NCBI RefSeq assembly: GCF_000444995.1
Contig: NC_022049.1
Coordinates: 124,001-188,000, forward strand
Length of the DNA stretch: 64,000 nucleotides
Direction: 5' to 3'
From: Paracoccus aminophilus JCM 7686
GTDB lineage: Bacteria; Pseudomonadota; Alphaproteobacteria; Rhodobacterales; Rhodobacteraceae
The position numbers were made by a program, and so were the translations under genes. Shown here in pieces: positions 33,624 to 42,838 of this stretch. The notes beneath the pieces are model-generated. The model did no database searches and was not told where the DNA came from. It worked only from the letters and a program-made list of their open reading frames with translations. How positions within the stretch are numbered: the first letter of the stretch is position 1; each line of letters begins with the position of its first letter.

Positions 33624-34505
33624 TTACTGCTTGAGCGCCCGGCTGATATTGGCGACGGTTTCCTGCAATTTCGGCAGGATATATTCGACCATCATGTCGG
33701 GCGTCATCCGCACCGTCGGCGCGCCGACATTGATCGAGCCGACCAGATTGCCATGCGAATTGTAAAGCGGCACGGCCATCGACATCAGCCCGATTTCCAG
33801 CTCATCGACGACCAGAGACCAGCCCTTGTCGCGCACATCTTCGAGGATGCGGCGGAACGCCTCGCGGTCGGTGATGGTGAAATCGGTCATCCGCGTCAGC
33901 GGGATATTCTGGATCATGCCGGGCCACATCTCGGGCGGCTGGGCGGCCAGCAGGACGCGGCCGGTGGCGGTCGTATGGGCCGGAAACCGCGAGCCGACCG
34001 AGATGCCGACGCTGATCACGCGGTGATATTGCGTGCCCGAAACATAGACGACATCGAATCGGTCGAGCACCGCCGCCGAGACCGATTCGCGCAGCTCTTC
34101 CGACAGATGGTCGATGAAGGGCCGGGCAATGTCCCAGACGCCTTTCGAGGACAGCACCGAATAGCCAAGCTCAAGCACCTGCGGCGTCAGATCGAAAAGC
34201 TTGCCATCGGCGACCGCATAGCCCTCGTGAACCAGCGTCAGCAAAATCCGACGCACGCCCGCGCGGGTGTTGCCGGTCTCGACCGCCATCTCGGAAAGCG
34301 TCATCTTGCGCCGCGTGCGATTGAAGGCGCGCAGCACGTCGAGGCCGCGCGCCAAGGAATTGACGTAATCACGGGGGCTTAGTTCAGAGCCCTCGGTGTC
34401 ATCCGCGCTATCGGGTGCGGCCGTCATCAATCCGGAACGGGCCGGGCCCGTGCGCTTTGCCGCCTGAGAGGTCTCGTCTTCAGCCCCATCGGTCTTTTTC
34501 GTCAT
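33624..34505 (-). CDS. IclR-family regulator (PcaR/PobR subgroup), probable master regulator of 24-44 kb
   Basis: 293 residues. The ATG at 34505 (MTKKTDGAEDE) is chosen; upstream codons to 34580 look non-coding. A charged, disordered leader of about 50 residues precedes the winged helix (YVNSLARGLDVLRAFNRTRRKMTLSEMAVETGNTRAGVRRILLTLVHEGYA). The effector domain has VYVSGTQYHRVISVGISVGSRFPAHTTATGRVLLA and SMAVPLYNSHGNLVGSINV. SLARGLDVLRAF is typical of PcaR/PcaU/PobR-type members. It is divergent from the ABC operon with an operator array between, and four further arrays upstream match. Confidence 0.87.
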   Translation of the reverse strand: MTKKTDGAEDETSQAAKRTGPARSGLMTAAPDSADDTEGSELSPRDYVNSLARGLDVLRAFNRTRRKMTLSEMAVETGNTRAGVRRILLTLVHEGYAVADGKLFDLTPQVLELGYSVLSSKGVWDIARPFIDHLSEELRESVSAAVLDRFDVVYVSGTQYHRVISVGISVGSRFPAHTTATGRVLLAAQPPEMWPGMIQNIPLTRMTDFTITDREAFRRILEDVRDKGWSLVVDELEIGLMSMAVPLYNSHGNLVGSINVGAPTVRMTPDMMVEYILPKLQETVANISRALKQ

Positions 34506-34617
34506 CCTAACGCCATCCTTGGTCGAACTCTCGATCTGACTACCACAAGAGCTTCGCATGAAGCGAAGGCCCTGCCACAAATTTCTTCTTGCCAGACTGT
34601 AGTGAAAAGCAATATTG

Positions 34618-34650
34618 CGAACAAGAGTGCGCTATATGAACAAACGTGCG
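34618..34650. promoter_or_regulatory. IclR-type operator array, copy 5
   Basis: CGAAC-aaga-GTGCG-ctata-TGAAC-aaac-GTGCG, the best complete copy. It lies between the IclR gene (113 bases away) and the binding-protein start (20 bases away), directly before the GGGAGG ribosome-binding site. Confidence 0.75.
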
Positions 34651-34669
34651 CAGGGAGGAATAAAAAATC

Positions 34670-36001
34670 ATGAAAGAGATCGCATTTCCGAACAAGATAT
34701 CCCGCAGGACCGTGCTTTCGGGATTCGCCGCAGCTTCCGCGGTCACCTTGCTGCCCCGCATGTCCTATGCGCAGGATGCCACCCTGCGGTGGTGGTCGAC
34801 GCAGGCCGCACCCGAGCAGGTTGATGCCTACCGCTTCCAGATCGCCGCATTCGAGGCCGCTCATCCCGGCGTGAAGGTCGTTTTCGAGACCACCTCGGAC
34901 GAGGGCTATGCCGCCCAGCTCGCCGCCGCGTTTTCGAGCGGAGAAGTCCCCGACATCATCACCCATCTGCCCTCCTTCGCGGCGCAAAGCTATTACGCGA
35001 ACGGCCTGCTCGAGCCGATGGATGATGTGATCGCCGCGGTCGGGCCGGATAATTATTTCCCCGGCGCCAATGACGTCTTCCGCGCCGCCGATGGCAAATA
35101 TTGCGCGACCGGCATCGGCAACACTGCCGCCAATATGCTGTGGATCCGCCGCGATCTGATGGCGAACGCGGGCATCGCCGAGATCCCGGAAACCTGGGAC
35201 GAACTGCGCACGGCCTGCCAGAAAATGCAGACCGGCGGCGTCTTTGGTGCGCCTTTGCCGTTCGGGCGCAACTCGATGACTTCGCTGGTCTTTATCGGCT
35301 TCATCCATCAAGCAGGCGGGCAGATCTTTACCCCCGATCTGGAAATCGCGCTCGACAGCGCCGAGACCCGCAATGCGCTGGAGTTCTACCGCTCGATGCG
35401 CGAATTCTGCCCCTCGGGCTCGACCAACTACAGCTGGGGCGAAAGCCTGACCGCTTTCGTCTCGGGCGCGACCGCGACCGGGATCTATGGTGGCCGGGTT
35501 CTGGCCAATGTGAATGCGCAAAACCCCGATATCGCCGATCACATCACCTGCGCCGTCTATCCGCGCATGTCGAAAGAGATCGCGCCTTGGACCTTCAACG
35601 ACTTCCCGGCGATTTTCGTGCCCGCAAAGTCGAAGAACAAGGATTTGGCCAAAAAATTCGCGGCCTTCCTTTATGAGCCCGAAGGCTACATCAAGCAGTT
35701 GCACGCCGCGCCGGGCCATGTTCTGCCGGTGCTGAAGACGATCAATGACAACCCGCTTTACAAGCAGGATCCGATCATCAGCAAATACAGCGCCGAGGTC
35801 GATCTGATGGCCAATGCGGCGGCGGCGGGCTTCAACCTTGGCTTTGAAAGCGCGGCGCATCGCTCGAACACCAAGGCGGGCGAGATCATTGCCTCGAATG
35901 CCATCGCCGATCTGGTTCAGCGCGTCATCCTGAACAACGACAATGTCGACACCGCCCTTGCCGATTGCGTGAAGGCGATCGACGGCATCATGAAAGCCTG
36001 A
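34670..36001 (+). CDS. sugar-type ABC substrate-binding protein (SBP_bac_1), Tat-exported
   Basis: 443 residues. Twin-arginine signal KISRRTVLSGFAAASAV followed by cleavage near SYAQ. Typical cluster B binding protein: WWSTQAAPEQVDAYRFQIAAFEAAHPGVKVVFET, PDIITHLPSFAAQSYYANGLLEPMDDV, IPETWDELRTACQKM. GGGAGGAA lies upstream. It begins the long rightward operon running to 44287 and binds its substrate for the two UgpA/UgpE-like permeases. CUT1-type transporters carry oligosaccharides, polyols and glycerol-phosphate compounds. Confidence 0.9.
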   Translation: MKEIAFPNKISRRTVLSGFAAASAVTLLPRMSYAQDATLRWWSTQAAPEQVDAYRFQIAAFEAAHPGVKVVFETTSDEGYAAQLAAAFSSGEVPDIITHLPSFAAQSYYANGLLEPMDDVIAAVGPDNYFPGANDVFRAADGKYCATGIGNTAANMLWIRRDLMANAGIAEIPETWDELRTACQKMQTGGVFGAPLPFGRNSMTSLVFIGFIHQAGGQIFTPDLEIALDSAETRNALEFYRSMREFCPSGSTNYSWGESLTAFVSGATATGIYGGRVLANVNAQNPDIADHITCAVYPRMSKEIAPWTFNDFPAIFVPAKSKNKDLAKKFAAFLYEPEGYIKQLHAAPGHVLPVLKTINDNPLYKQDPIISKYSAEVDLMANAAAAGFNLGFESAAHRSNTKAGEIIASNAIADLVQRVILNNDNVDTALADCVKAIDGIMKA

Positions 36002-36016
36002 TCAAGGCATGGCATT

Positions 36017-36043
36017 GGTGAACCGCCGCGCTGGCGGTTCGCC
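36017..36043 (+). other. intercistronic hairpin between binding protein and permease
   Basis: GGTGAACCGCC, loop GCGCT, GGCGGTTCGCC: 11-bp stem with one G-U pair and no T tract. It is likely an RNA stability or partial-termination element that raises binding-protein mRNA over permease mRNA. Confidence 0.6.
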
Positions 36044-36061
36044 CTAGCATCAGGAAATCCG

Positions 36062-36961
36062 ATGTCCCGACACACTTCCAATCCCCTCGAGCGCCGATAT
36101 GCAGCATTGGGTCTGCTGCTGATCGCGCCGACCGTTCTGATCTTCTGTGCGGTCATCGTCTATCCGCTGCTGTCAGCGATCTACCTCTCCCTCTTTCAAG
36201 TCTTCACGCCGACGCTGCAAAGCAGTTGGGTGGGCTTGGGCAATTACCAGAAACTGCTGAGCGAAAGCGCCTTCTGGTGGAGCCTGGTCGCCACGCTGGT
36301 CTGGACCGTCGGCACGCTGACCCTTCAGATCATCTTCGGCGTCGGTATGGCGCTGGTTTTGCACCAGAATCTGTGGTTCCGCTCGCTTGCGCGCTCGCTG
36401 ATCCTCTTTCCCTATTTCCTCTCGACCGTGGTTGCGGTTCTGGTGTGGAAATGGGTCTTCAACGACCTTTACGGCGTGCTCAATCACCTGCTGATCTCAA
36501 GCGGGCTGATCTCGATGCCGATCGACTTTCTTGGCGTGATGCCGAATGCGATGCTCTCGGTCATCATTGTCGGGGCGTGGAAATATTTCCCCTTCGTCGT
36601 CATCGCCGTGCTGGCGCGGCTGCAAACCATCCCGGATTCGCTTTACGAGGCCGCCCGCATCGACGGCGCCGGACCGATTGCGCGCTTCACCGATGTGACT
36701 TTGCCGCAATTGCGCGACGTGCTGGTCGTCATCATCATGCTGCGCGCGATCTGGGACTTCAAAGAATTCGACCTGCTCTATCTGCTGACCGGAGGCGGGC
36801 CCGTCACCTCGACCGAGACCCTGCCGCTCATGGTCTATAAACAGGCCTTCTCGCTGAACCAATTGGGCATGGCCGCGGCCTATGCCGTCTCGATGATGGC
36901 GATCCTCTTGATTTTCATGGTCTTCTACATCCGCCGCAGCCGCGAGAAGGACTCCCTATGA
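36062..36961 (+). CDS. sugar ABC transporter permease 1 (UgpA/MalF-like)
   Basis: 299 residues with six membrane helices and the EAA loop YEAARIDGAGPIARFTDVTLPQL near residue 200. It pairs with the next gene to form the importer channel. Its stop overlaps the second permease start (ATGA). Confidence 0.9.
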   Translation: MSRHTSNPLERRYAALGLLLIAPTVLIFCAVIVYPLLSAIYLSLFQVFTPTLQSSWVGLGNYQKLLSESAFWWSLVATLVWTVGTLTLQIIFGVGMALVLHQNLWFRSLARSLILFPYFLSTVVAVLVWKWVFNDLYGVLNHLLISSGLISMPIDFLGVMPNAMLSVIIVGAWKYFPFVVIAVLARLQTIPDSLYEAARIDGAGPIARFTDVTLPQLRDVLVVIIMLRAIWDFKEFDLLYLLTGGGPVTSTETLPLMVYKQAFSLNQLGMAAAYAVSMMAILLIFMVFYIRRSREKDSL

Positions 36962-37779
36962 TCCGCCGCATCGCGTTCAATATCGCCGCCTGGGTGGTCA
37001 TCCTTGCCGTGGCATTCCCGCTCTTCTGGATGGTGGTCACCTCGTTCAAACCCCAGTCCGAGCTCTTCAAGCGCCCGCCGACCCTGCTGCCACAAAGCTG
37101 GACCTTCGAGCATTACGAGCGGCTGCTGACTCAGACGAAATTCCTGACCTATTTCCGCAATTCGGTCGTCTTGTCCGGGGCAACCACGCTGCTGGTGATT
37201 GTCGTCGCCACCCTTGGCGCCTATTCGCTGGTCCGCTTCAAATACCGGGGGCGCGAGAGCTTGGCCTTTCTGGTGCTCTTCACCTATTTGCTGCCCTCGG
37301 TCGTGCTGATCCTGCCGCTTTACCTGATGCTGGTGAATCTCGGGCTCTCGAATACGATTTTCAGCCTCGTCATCGCCTATACCACCTTCGCGCTGCCCTA
37401 TGCGCTGTGGCTGATGCGCTCTTTCATGGCGGGCATTCCCGAGGATCTGGAATCGGCGGCGCTGGTCGATGGCGCCTCGCGGATGGGAGCCTTCAAGGAT
37501 GTGATCCTGCCCCAGCTTTTGCCGGGCATCATCTCGACCGCGCTTTTTACCTTCATCCTCAGCTGGAACGAATATCTCTATGCGCAGGTGTTGGTGAACT
37601 CGGATGACACCCGCCCGCTGACCACCGGGGTGATGAATATGCTGGTCTCGGCCTTCAACATCGAATGGTCGCTTCTGATGGCCGCCTCGGTGATGATGAG
37701 CGTGCCTTTGATCATCGTCTTCGCATTCCTGCAAAGCTATCTGACCCGCGGCTTCGGCGCGGGCGCTGTAAAGGGCTGA
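36958..37779 (+). CDS. sugar ABC transporter permease 2 (UgpE/MalG-like)
   Basis: 273 residues with six membrane helices and EAA loop LESAALVDGASRMGAFKDVILPQLLPGI, and the periplasmic LTTGVMN segment typical of MalG/UgpE. It ends 5 bases before the ATPase gene. Confidence 0.9.
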   Translation: MIRRIAFNIAAWVVILAVAFPLFWMVVTSFKPQSELFKRPPTLLPQSWTFEHYERLLTQTKFLTYFRNSVVLSGATTLLVIVVATLGAYSLVRFKYRGRESLAFLVLFTYLLPSVVLILPLYLMLVNLGLSNTIFSLVIAYTTFALPYALWLMRSFMAGIPEDLESAALVDGASRMGAFKDVILPQLLPGIISTALFTFILSWNEYLYAQVLVNSDDTRPLTTGVMNMLVSAFNIEWSLLMAASVMMSVPLIIVFAFLQSYLTRGFGAGAVKG

Positions 37780-37784
37780 TACCT

Positions 37785-38861
37785 ATGGCCAAAGTCGTCT
37801 TCGATAACGTCCGCAAGGAATTCGGTGCTTATACCGCGCTGAACGGGCTCAACCTCACCATCAATTCGGGCGAATTCGTGGCGCTGCTCGGGCCTTCGGG
37901 CTGCGGCAAGACCACGACGCTCAGGATGCTTGCCGGGCTGGAAGCGCCGAGCTCGGGCGATATCCGCATCGGCGAGAACCGGGTCAATGACATGGCCCCG
38001 GGCGAGCGTGACATTGCGATGGTGTTTCAGAGCTATGCGCTCTATCCCCATATGACCGTTGCAGAAAACATCGCCTATCCGCTGAAGAAACGCGGCGTGC
38101 CCAAGGCCGAGCATCCCGCCAAGGTCGCGCGCATCGCCGAGATGCTGCATCTCGAGCCGATGCTGAAACGCAAGCCGCGCCAGCTCTCGGGCGGGCAGCA
38201 GCAGCGCGTGGCGCTTGGCCGCGCGTTGGTGCGCGATCCCAAGGTCTTCCTGCTCGACGAGCCGCTCTCGAACCTCGACGCCAAGCTGCGCGGCCATATG
38301 CGTGCCGAGCTGATCGAGCTGCACCGCACGCTTGGCCGCACCATGGTCTATGTCACCCATGACCAGCTTGAAGCCATGACCATGGCCAATCGCATCGCAA
38401 TCATGGAAGGCGGCAATCTTCAGCAATTCGCGCCGCCCGCCGAGGTCTATGCCAAGCCCGCCAATCGCTTTGTCGCAAGCTTCATCGGCACGCCCGGCAT
38501 GACGCTGATTGACGGCGAGCTGGTCTCGGAGGCGGGCGGTCTTGCCTTCCGCGCGCCGGGCCTCTCGCTTGGTCTGCCCGCGCTTACCGACAAGGCGCGT
38601 CCCGGCGCCGCCGCTTACGGCATCCGCCCCGAGGATATTCATCTGGGCGAAGGCGATCTGCGCGGTCGCGTCATTCTGGTCGAACAGACCGGGCATGAAA
38701 ACATCATCACTCTGATCGCGGGCGAGGGTCACCACCTCATCGTCCGCGTCCCCGGAACCGAAATCTACCGCGTGGGCGAAGAGCTTCCCCTGCGCATCGA
38801 CACCCGCCGCGTCCATGTCTTCGAGACCGGACCCAACGGCGCCAGACTGAACCGGGACTGA
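37785..38861 (+). CDS. CUT1 sugar ABC transporter ATPase (UgpC/MsmK-like)
   Basis: 358 residues starting MAKVVFDNVRKEFG. Walker A GPSGCGKTT, signature [19 protein letters not shown], Walker B VFLLDEPLSNLDAKLR, switch VTHDQ, then a C-terminal TOBE domain (AAYGIRPEDIHLGEGDLRGRVILVEQTGHENIITL). The length and TOBE domain match UgpC/MalK-type ATPases. It may also energise other CUT1 importers. Confidence 0.92.
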   Translation: MAKVVFDNVRKEFGAYTALNGLNLTINSGEFVALLGPSGCGKTTTLRMLAGLEAPSSGDIRIGENRVNDMAPGERDIAMVFQSYALYPHMTVAENIAYPLKKRGVPKAEHPAKVARIAEMLHLEPMLKRKPRQLSGGQQQRVALGRALVRDPKVFLLDEPLSNLDAKLRGHMRAELIELHRTLGRTMVYVTHDQLEAMTMANRIAIMEGGNLQQFAPPAEVYAKPANRFVASFIGTPGMTLIDGELVSEAGGLAFRAPGLSLGLPALTDKARPGAAAYGIRPEDIHLGEGDLRGRVILVEQTGHENIITLIAGEGHHLIVRVPGTEIYRVGEELPLRIDTRRVHVFETGPNGARLNRD

Positions 38862-38935
38862 CCCCAAGGGGTAGCCCGGCCCTTCGCCCCGGCCTCTGGC
38901 TGCGGCGAAGGCCAAGACATCTCAAGGAGCAAGAC

Positions 38936-39856
38936 ATGAACCGTACCTCCATCGCTTGGACGGGGCCGATGCCGGCTGTCACCACGCCATTTCGCGCCGA
39001 TCACAGCATTGATGAGGAAAGCCTGATCGCCAATATGGAGCGGCTTTTCGACGCCGGCGCGACCGGCATGGTCGTTGGCGGCTGCACGGGCGAATTCTGG
39101 ACGCTGTCGCTCGCCGAGCGCGCGCATCTGGCCAAGCTCACCGCCACCGCCTGCCAGGGCAAAGGCCCGGCCATTCTCGGCACCGGCAGCATCCTCGAAG
39201 GCGAGGTCATCGAGCAGATCCATGCCGCGAAAGAGGCCGGTATCGACGGCGTTCTGGTGCTGCCGCCCTATTTCGCCCATCTGACCGAATCCGAGATCAT
39301 CGCCCATTATGAGGCGGTGAATGACAAATCCGTCCTGCCGATCATCCTTTACAACATTCCGGGCAATGCCGGGAATGCGATCACCCCCGCGATTGCCGAC
39401 CGGCTCGCCGATCTCGACAAGGTGGTGGCGATCAAGGAATCCTCGGGCAATTGGACGAATTTCCACGACACGCTCTTGCGCGTGAAAGAGCGCATCCGGG
39501 TCTATTGCGGGCCCTCCTCGGTCTTTGGGGTTGCCGCGACCTTGGCGGGGGCGGATGGTCTGATCGACTGTTTCCCCAACGTCTGGGACAAGGGCTGCCT
39601 TGATCTGTGGCACGCCACCAAAGCCGGGCGGATGGAGGAGGCTTGGGAGCTTCAGCGCATCGGCATCGCCATGACCCAGCTGTTCGTCGCGGGCGGGCGT
39701 ACGCTTTATCCTTCGACGAAAGCCGTGATGAACCACCTCGGCCTGCCCGGCGGCGGCTTCCCCCGTCCGCCTTTGCGCCCGCTCACCGGCGCGCAAGAGG
39801 CCGAACTTCTCGCCGGTATGGACGCACTGCTCGCGCAATATGGAAAGGTCGCGTAA
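38936..39856 (+). CDS. DapA/N-acetylneuraminate lyase-family aldolase or dehydratase
   Basis: 306 residues, (beta/alpha)8 barrel. Schiff-base lysine K167 (VVAIKESSG) and tyrosine Y139 (ILYNIPG) are present; the ketoacid loop reads GGCTGEF where DHDPS has GGTTGE, so this is not biosynthetic DapA. Related catabolic enzymes cleave or dehydrate 2-keto-3-deoxy sugar acids or deaminate pyrroline-4-hydroxy-2-carboxylate. With the SDR, aminotransferase and aldehyde dehydrogenase genes that follow, it should process an oxidised sugar-like or hydroxyproline-like acid. GGAG lies upstream; its stop overlaps the next ATG (TAATG). Confidence 0.87.
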   Translation: MNRTSIAWTGPMPAVTTPFRADHSIDEESLIANMERLFDAGATGMVVGGCTGEFWTLSLAERAHLAKLTATACQGKGPAILGTGSILEGEVIEQIHAAKEAGIDGVLVLPPYFAHLTESEIIAHYEAVNDKSVLPIILYNIPGNAGNAITPAIADRLADLDKVVAIKESSGNWTNFHDTLLRVKERIRVYCGPSSVFGVAATLAGADGLIDCFPNVWDKGCLDLWHATKAGRMEEAWELQRIGIAMTQLFVAGGRTLYPSTKAVMNHLGLPGGGFPRPPLRPLTGAQEAELLAGMDALLAQYGKVA

Positions 39857-40641
39857 TGGATCTTGGCATCAAAGGCCGCAAGGCCATCGTCATGGCGGCA
39901 AGCCGTGGCCTTGGTCTGGCCACCGCCCGCGCTTTGGCGCTGGAAGGGGTTGATCTCGTCATCAACGCCCGCACCGCAGCCCCGCTCGAAGCGGCGGCCG
40001 AGGCGCTGCGCGCCGAATTCGGCGTCAAGGTGACGCCGATTGCCGCGGATTTCACCAGCGCCGAGGGCCGCGCGGCGATCCTTGCCGCGGCGGGCGGCGA
40101 GGCCGATATTCTGGTCAACAACCCCGGCGTGCGCCAGACGCCCACGCCTTACGACCAGATCACCGCCGATGACTGGCGCCGCTGGCTGGAAGATCATTTC
40201 CTCTCGTCGATCGAGATGATCCAGGCGGTCGCGCCCGGCATGGCCACGCGCAAATTCGGCCGCATCGTCAATATGTCGGTGAGCTTCATCAAATTCCCGC
40301 AGGTGGGCTTTGCCCATAGCCATGCGGCGCGGCTGGCGCTCTCGGGCGCAGTGGCGGCGATGGTGCGCGAGCTCTTGCCCCATAACGTCACGATCAACAC
40401 GGTCTGCCCGGGGCTTTTCGACACCGATGCGCTGCAGACCAATCTTCACGCCCATGCGGCGCGCGGCAACACCACCTATGAGGCGATTGTCGCCGACCGC
40501 ATCAAAGGTTGCCCGGCGGGTCGTTTCGCCGATCCCTCGGAATGCGGCGATCTGATCGCGTTTCTGTGCTCGGCGCAAAGCGGCTTCATGTCGGGCCAGA
40601 ACATCGTCAATGACGGTGGCGTTTATCAGGGGCTCTTCTGA
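39856..40641 (+). CDS. atypical SDR lacking the YxxxK pair
   Basis: 261 residues starting MDLGIKGRKAIVMAASRGLGLATARAL. The nucleotide loop ASRGLGLA and VNNPGVRQT are normal SDR features. Where classical enzymes have YxxxK, this one reads VGFAHSHAARLALSG: Tyr is replaced by Phe (or shifted) and Lys by His. A known SDR subgroup with S/N..R in this place exists, so the protein may still be an enzyme with altered chemistry. Overlaps both neighbours (TAATG and TGATG), indicating tight translational coupling. Confidence 0.82.
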   Translation: MDLGIKGRKAIVMAASRGLGLATARALALEGVDLVINARTAAPLEAAAEALRAEFGVKVTPIAADFTSAEGRAAILAAAGGEADILVNNPGVRQTPTPYDQITADDWRRWLEDHFLSSIEMIQAVAPGMATRKFGRIVNMSVSFIKFPQVGFAHSHAARLALSGAVAAMVRELLPHNVTINTVCPGLFDTDALQTNLHAHAARGNTTYEAIVADRIKGCPAGRFADPSECGDLIAFLCSAQSGFMSGQNIVNDGGVYQGLF

Positions 40642-41345
40642 TGGCGGGCGTGGTGATGCTCTCGGGCGGCGGTCGCGGGCTTGGCGCGGGGATTGCCCGG
40701 CGCCTCCTTGACGACGGCTGGCGCCTCTCACTGGGGCTGCGTGATCTCGCGCAGGCCGAGCAATTCGCAACCGATCCCAGCCGCCTGATCGCGGTGCCGT
40801 TTGACGCGACCGATCCCGCGAGCGGCAAGGCCTGGGTCGAGGCAACTGCCGCGGCCTTTGGCCAGATCGACGCTCTGGTCAACAATGCCGGGATCCTGCG
40901 CATGGTCGATCTGGTCGATCAGGGCAGCGACGAAGATCTCGACGCGCTTTGGGCGATCAATGTCAAAGCGCCCTTCCATTTGATCCGCGCCGCGCTGCCG
41001 CATCTGCGCCAATCGGGCCGGGGTCGGGTCATCAACATCGCCTCGACCGATGGCAAGCGCTACAGAAACGGCACCTCGGTCGGCTATGCCATGTCGAAAC
41101 ATGCGGTCATGGCGCTGACCCAAGCGATCCGCGCCGAGGCTTGGGCCGATGGCGTGCGCGCCACCGCCGTCTGCCCCGGTGCGATTGACACCGAGATGGT
41201 GGCCGATCTGCCCGGCACCACGCCGAAAGCCGACCGCCTCACCCCCGAGACCGTCGGAGAGATCGTCAGCTTCCTGCTCAAACTGCCCAATCAGGCAAGC
41301 GTGCCCGAGCTGATCGCCAATACGAGGCAGGAGAGCCTGATATGA
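40641..41345 (+). CDS. short-chain dehydrogenase/reductase
   Basis: 234 residues with [10 protein letters not shown] nucleotide loop, LVNNAG, catalytic Ser in NIASTDGK and Y/K in GYAMSKHA, and [11 protein letters not shown]. This is a classical SDR with an intact active site, next to the atypical one; a heteromeric pair is possible. Lacks the usual C-terminal VDGG tail. Overlaps the aminotransferase start by 4 bases. Confidence 0.87.
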   Translation: MAGVVMLSGGGRGLGAGIARRLLDDGWRLSLGLRDLAQAEQFATDPSRLIAVPFDATDPASGKAWVEATAAAFGQIDALVNNAGILRMVDLVDQGSDEDLDALWAINVKAPFHLIRAALPHLRQSGRGRVINIASTDGKRYRNGTSVGYAMSKHAVMALTQAIRAEAWADGVRATAVCPGAIDTEMVADLPGTTPKADRLTPETVGEIVSFLLKLPNQASVPELIANTRQESLI

Positions 41346-42724
41346 CCGTGACGACCCGCATCAACGACGATCTCGCCGCTTGGGACGCCGAACATTTCCT
41401 GCACCCGACCACCCATATTGCCAATCACCAGAAGGGCATCATGGCCGGGCGCATCGTCACCGGAGGCGAGGGCAGCACCGTCATCGACCGCGACGGCAAC
41501 CGCTTCCTCGATGCCTTTGCCGCGCTTTATTGCGTCAATGTCGGCTATGGCCGCACGGAAATCGCCGATGCCATCGCCAAACAGGCGCGGGATCTCGCGT
41601 TTTTCCACACCTTCGGCGGCAATTCGAACGAGCCCGCGATCCGTCTGGCCAAAATGGTCATGGAGCGCGCGCCCGCCCATATGTCGAAGGTCTTCTTCGG
41701 TCTTGCCGGCTCGGATGCCAATGAAACCAATGTGAAATTGGCCTGGCATTACCATATCCTGCGCGGCGAGCCGCAACGGCGCAAGGTGATCTCGCGCTGG
41801 CGCGGTTATCACGGCTCGGGGATCGTCTCGGGCTCGATGACCGGGCTCGCGGGCTATCACACCCGCATGGGCCTGCCGCTGCCGGGGTTCCTGCACACCG
41901 ATGCGCCCCATTACCTGCGCCGACCCGATGCATCGATGTCCGAGGCGCAGTTCCTCGACTGGCTGATCGAGCGGCTTGAGGCGATGATCCAAGCCGAGGG
42001 CCCCGAGACCATCGCCGCTTTCGTCGGCGAGCCGGTCATGGGCACGGGCGGCATCCTGCCCCCGCCCGAGGGCTATTGGGCGCGCGTGCAAGAGGTTCTG
42101 GACCGCCACGGCATCTTGCTGATCGCCGATGAGGTCGTCACCGGCTTTGGCCGCACCGGCGCGATGTTTGGTTCCGACAAATTCGGGCTGCGTCCCGATT
42201 TCATCACCATTGCCAAGGGCTTGACCTCGGCTTACGCGCCGCTCTCGGGCTCGATCATCTCGCAGCGGGTGATGGATGTGTTGGTCGCGGGATCAGAGGA
42301 GCATGGCGTTCTCGCCCATGGTTTCACCTATTCCGCCCATCCGGTTTCGGCGGCGGCAGGGGTGGCGACGCTCGATCTAGTGGACCGTCTTGGCCTCGTC
42401 CAGAATGCGGCCGAAGTCGGGCCTTACCTGATCGAGCGCCTGCGCGCCGAACTGGGCCAACACGCCAATGTCGCCGAGATCCGCGGCGTCGGGCTGATGG
42501 CCGCGATCGAGTTCATGGAGGATCCCGCCGCGATGCGCTGGTTCGAGCCGATGACGGTCGGGCCGAAGATCTCGGCGGCGATGCTTGCGCGCGGGGTCAT
42601 GGCGCGCGCCATGCCCGAGGGCAATATCATCGGCTTTGCGCCGCCCTTGTGCTTCACCCGCGCCGAGGTCGATCAGACCGTCGCGGTCCTGAAAGCCGCC
42701 GTGACCGAGGTTCTGGGCGGCTAA
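41342..42724 (+). CDS. class III (omega-amino acid/pyruvate-type) aminotransferase
   Basis: 460 residues. PLP lysine K292 in [16 protein letters not shown], pyridine-N aspartate D263 in [14 protein letters not shown], and GYHGSG for the phosphate/pyridine stack. The family transfers terminal amino groups (beta-alanine, GABA, taurine, putrescine-type amines) to pyruvate or 2-oxoglutarate, giving an aldehyde. The following aldehyde dehydrogenase would oxidise that aldehyde, a gabT/gabD-like order. Confidence 0.9.
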   Translation: MTVTTRINDDLAAWDAEHFLHPTTHIANHQKGIMAGRIVTGGEGSTVIDRDGNRFLDAFAALYCVNVGYGRTEIADAIAKQARDLAFFHTFGGNSNEPAIRLAKMVMERAPAHMSKVFFGLAGSDANETNVKLAWHYHILRGEPQRRKVISRWRGYHGSGIVSGSMTGLAGYHTRMGLPLPGFLHTDAPHYLRRPDASMSEAQFLDWLIERLEAMIQAEGPETIAAFVGEPVMGTGGILPPPEGYWARVQEVLDRHGILLIADEVVTGFGRTGAMFGSDKFGLRPDFITIAKGLTSAYAPLSGSIISQRVMDVLVAGSEEHGVLAHGFTYSAHPVSAAAGVATLDLVDRLGLVQNAAEVGPYLIERLRAELGQHANVAEIRGVGLMAAIEFMEDPAAMRWFEPMTVGPKISAAMLARGVMARAMPEGNIIGFAPPLCFTRAEVDQTVAVLKAAVTEVLGG

Positions 42725-42766
42725 AGCCCGCCCCAAAGTCCCGCCGATCCTTGCGGTCGGCCCAGA

Positions 42767-42787
42767 CGGCGCGAGCCCCTCGCGCCG
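42767..42787 (+). other. intercistronic hairpin
   Basis: CGGCGCGAG, loop CCC, CTCGCGCCG: 9-bp perfect stem in the 114-base gap before the aldehyde dehydrogenase gene. No T tract; probably an attenuator or RNA processing/stability element. Confidence 0.45.
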
Positions 42788-42838
42788 CCCGTTTCCGCAT
42801 GCCGGATTTCGCAACAACGTCGAGGACGAGGACTTCCC

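Noticed and set aside
38936..39856. Assignment as biosynthetic dihydrodipicolinate synthase (dapA)
   Set aside because: The GGTTGE loop is altered to GGCTGE and the gene lies in a catabolic operon, so only the family is assigned.
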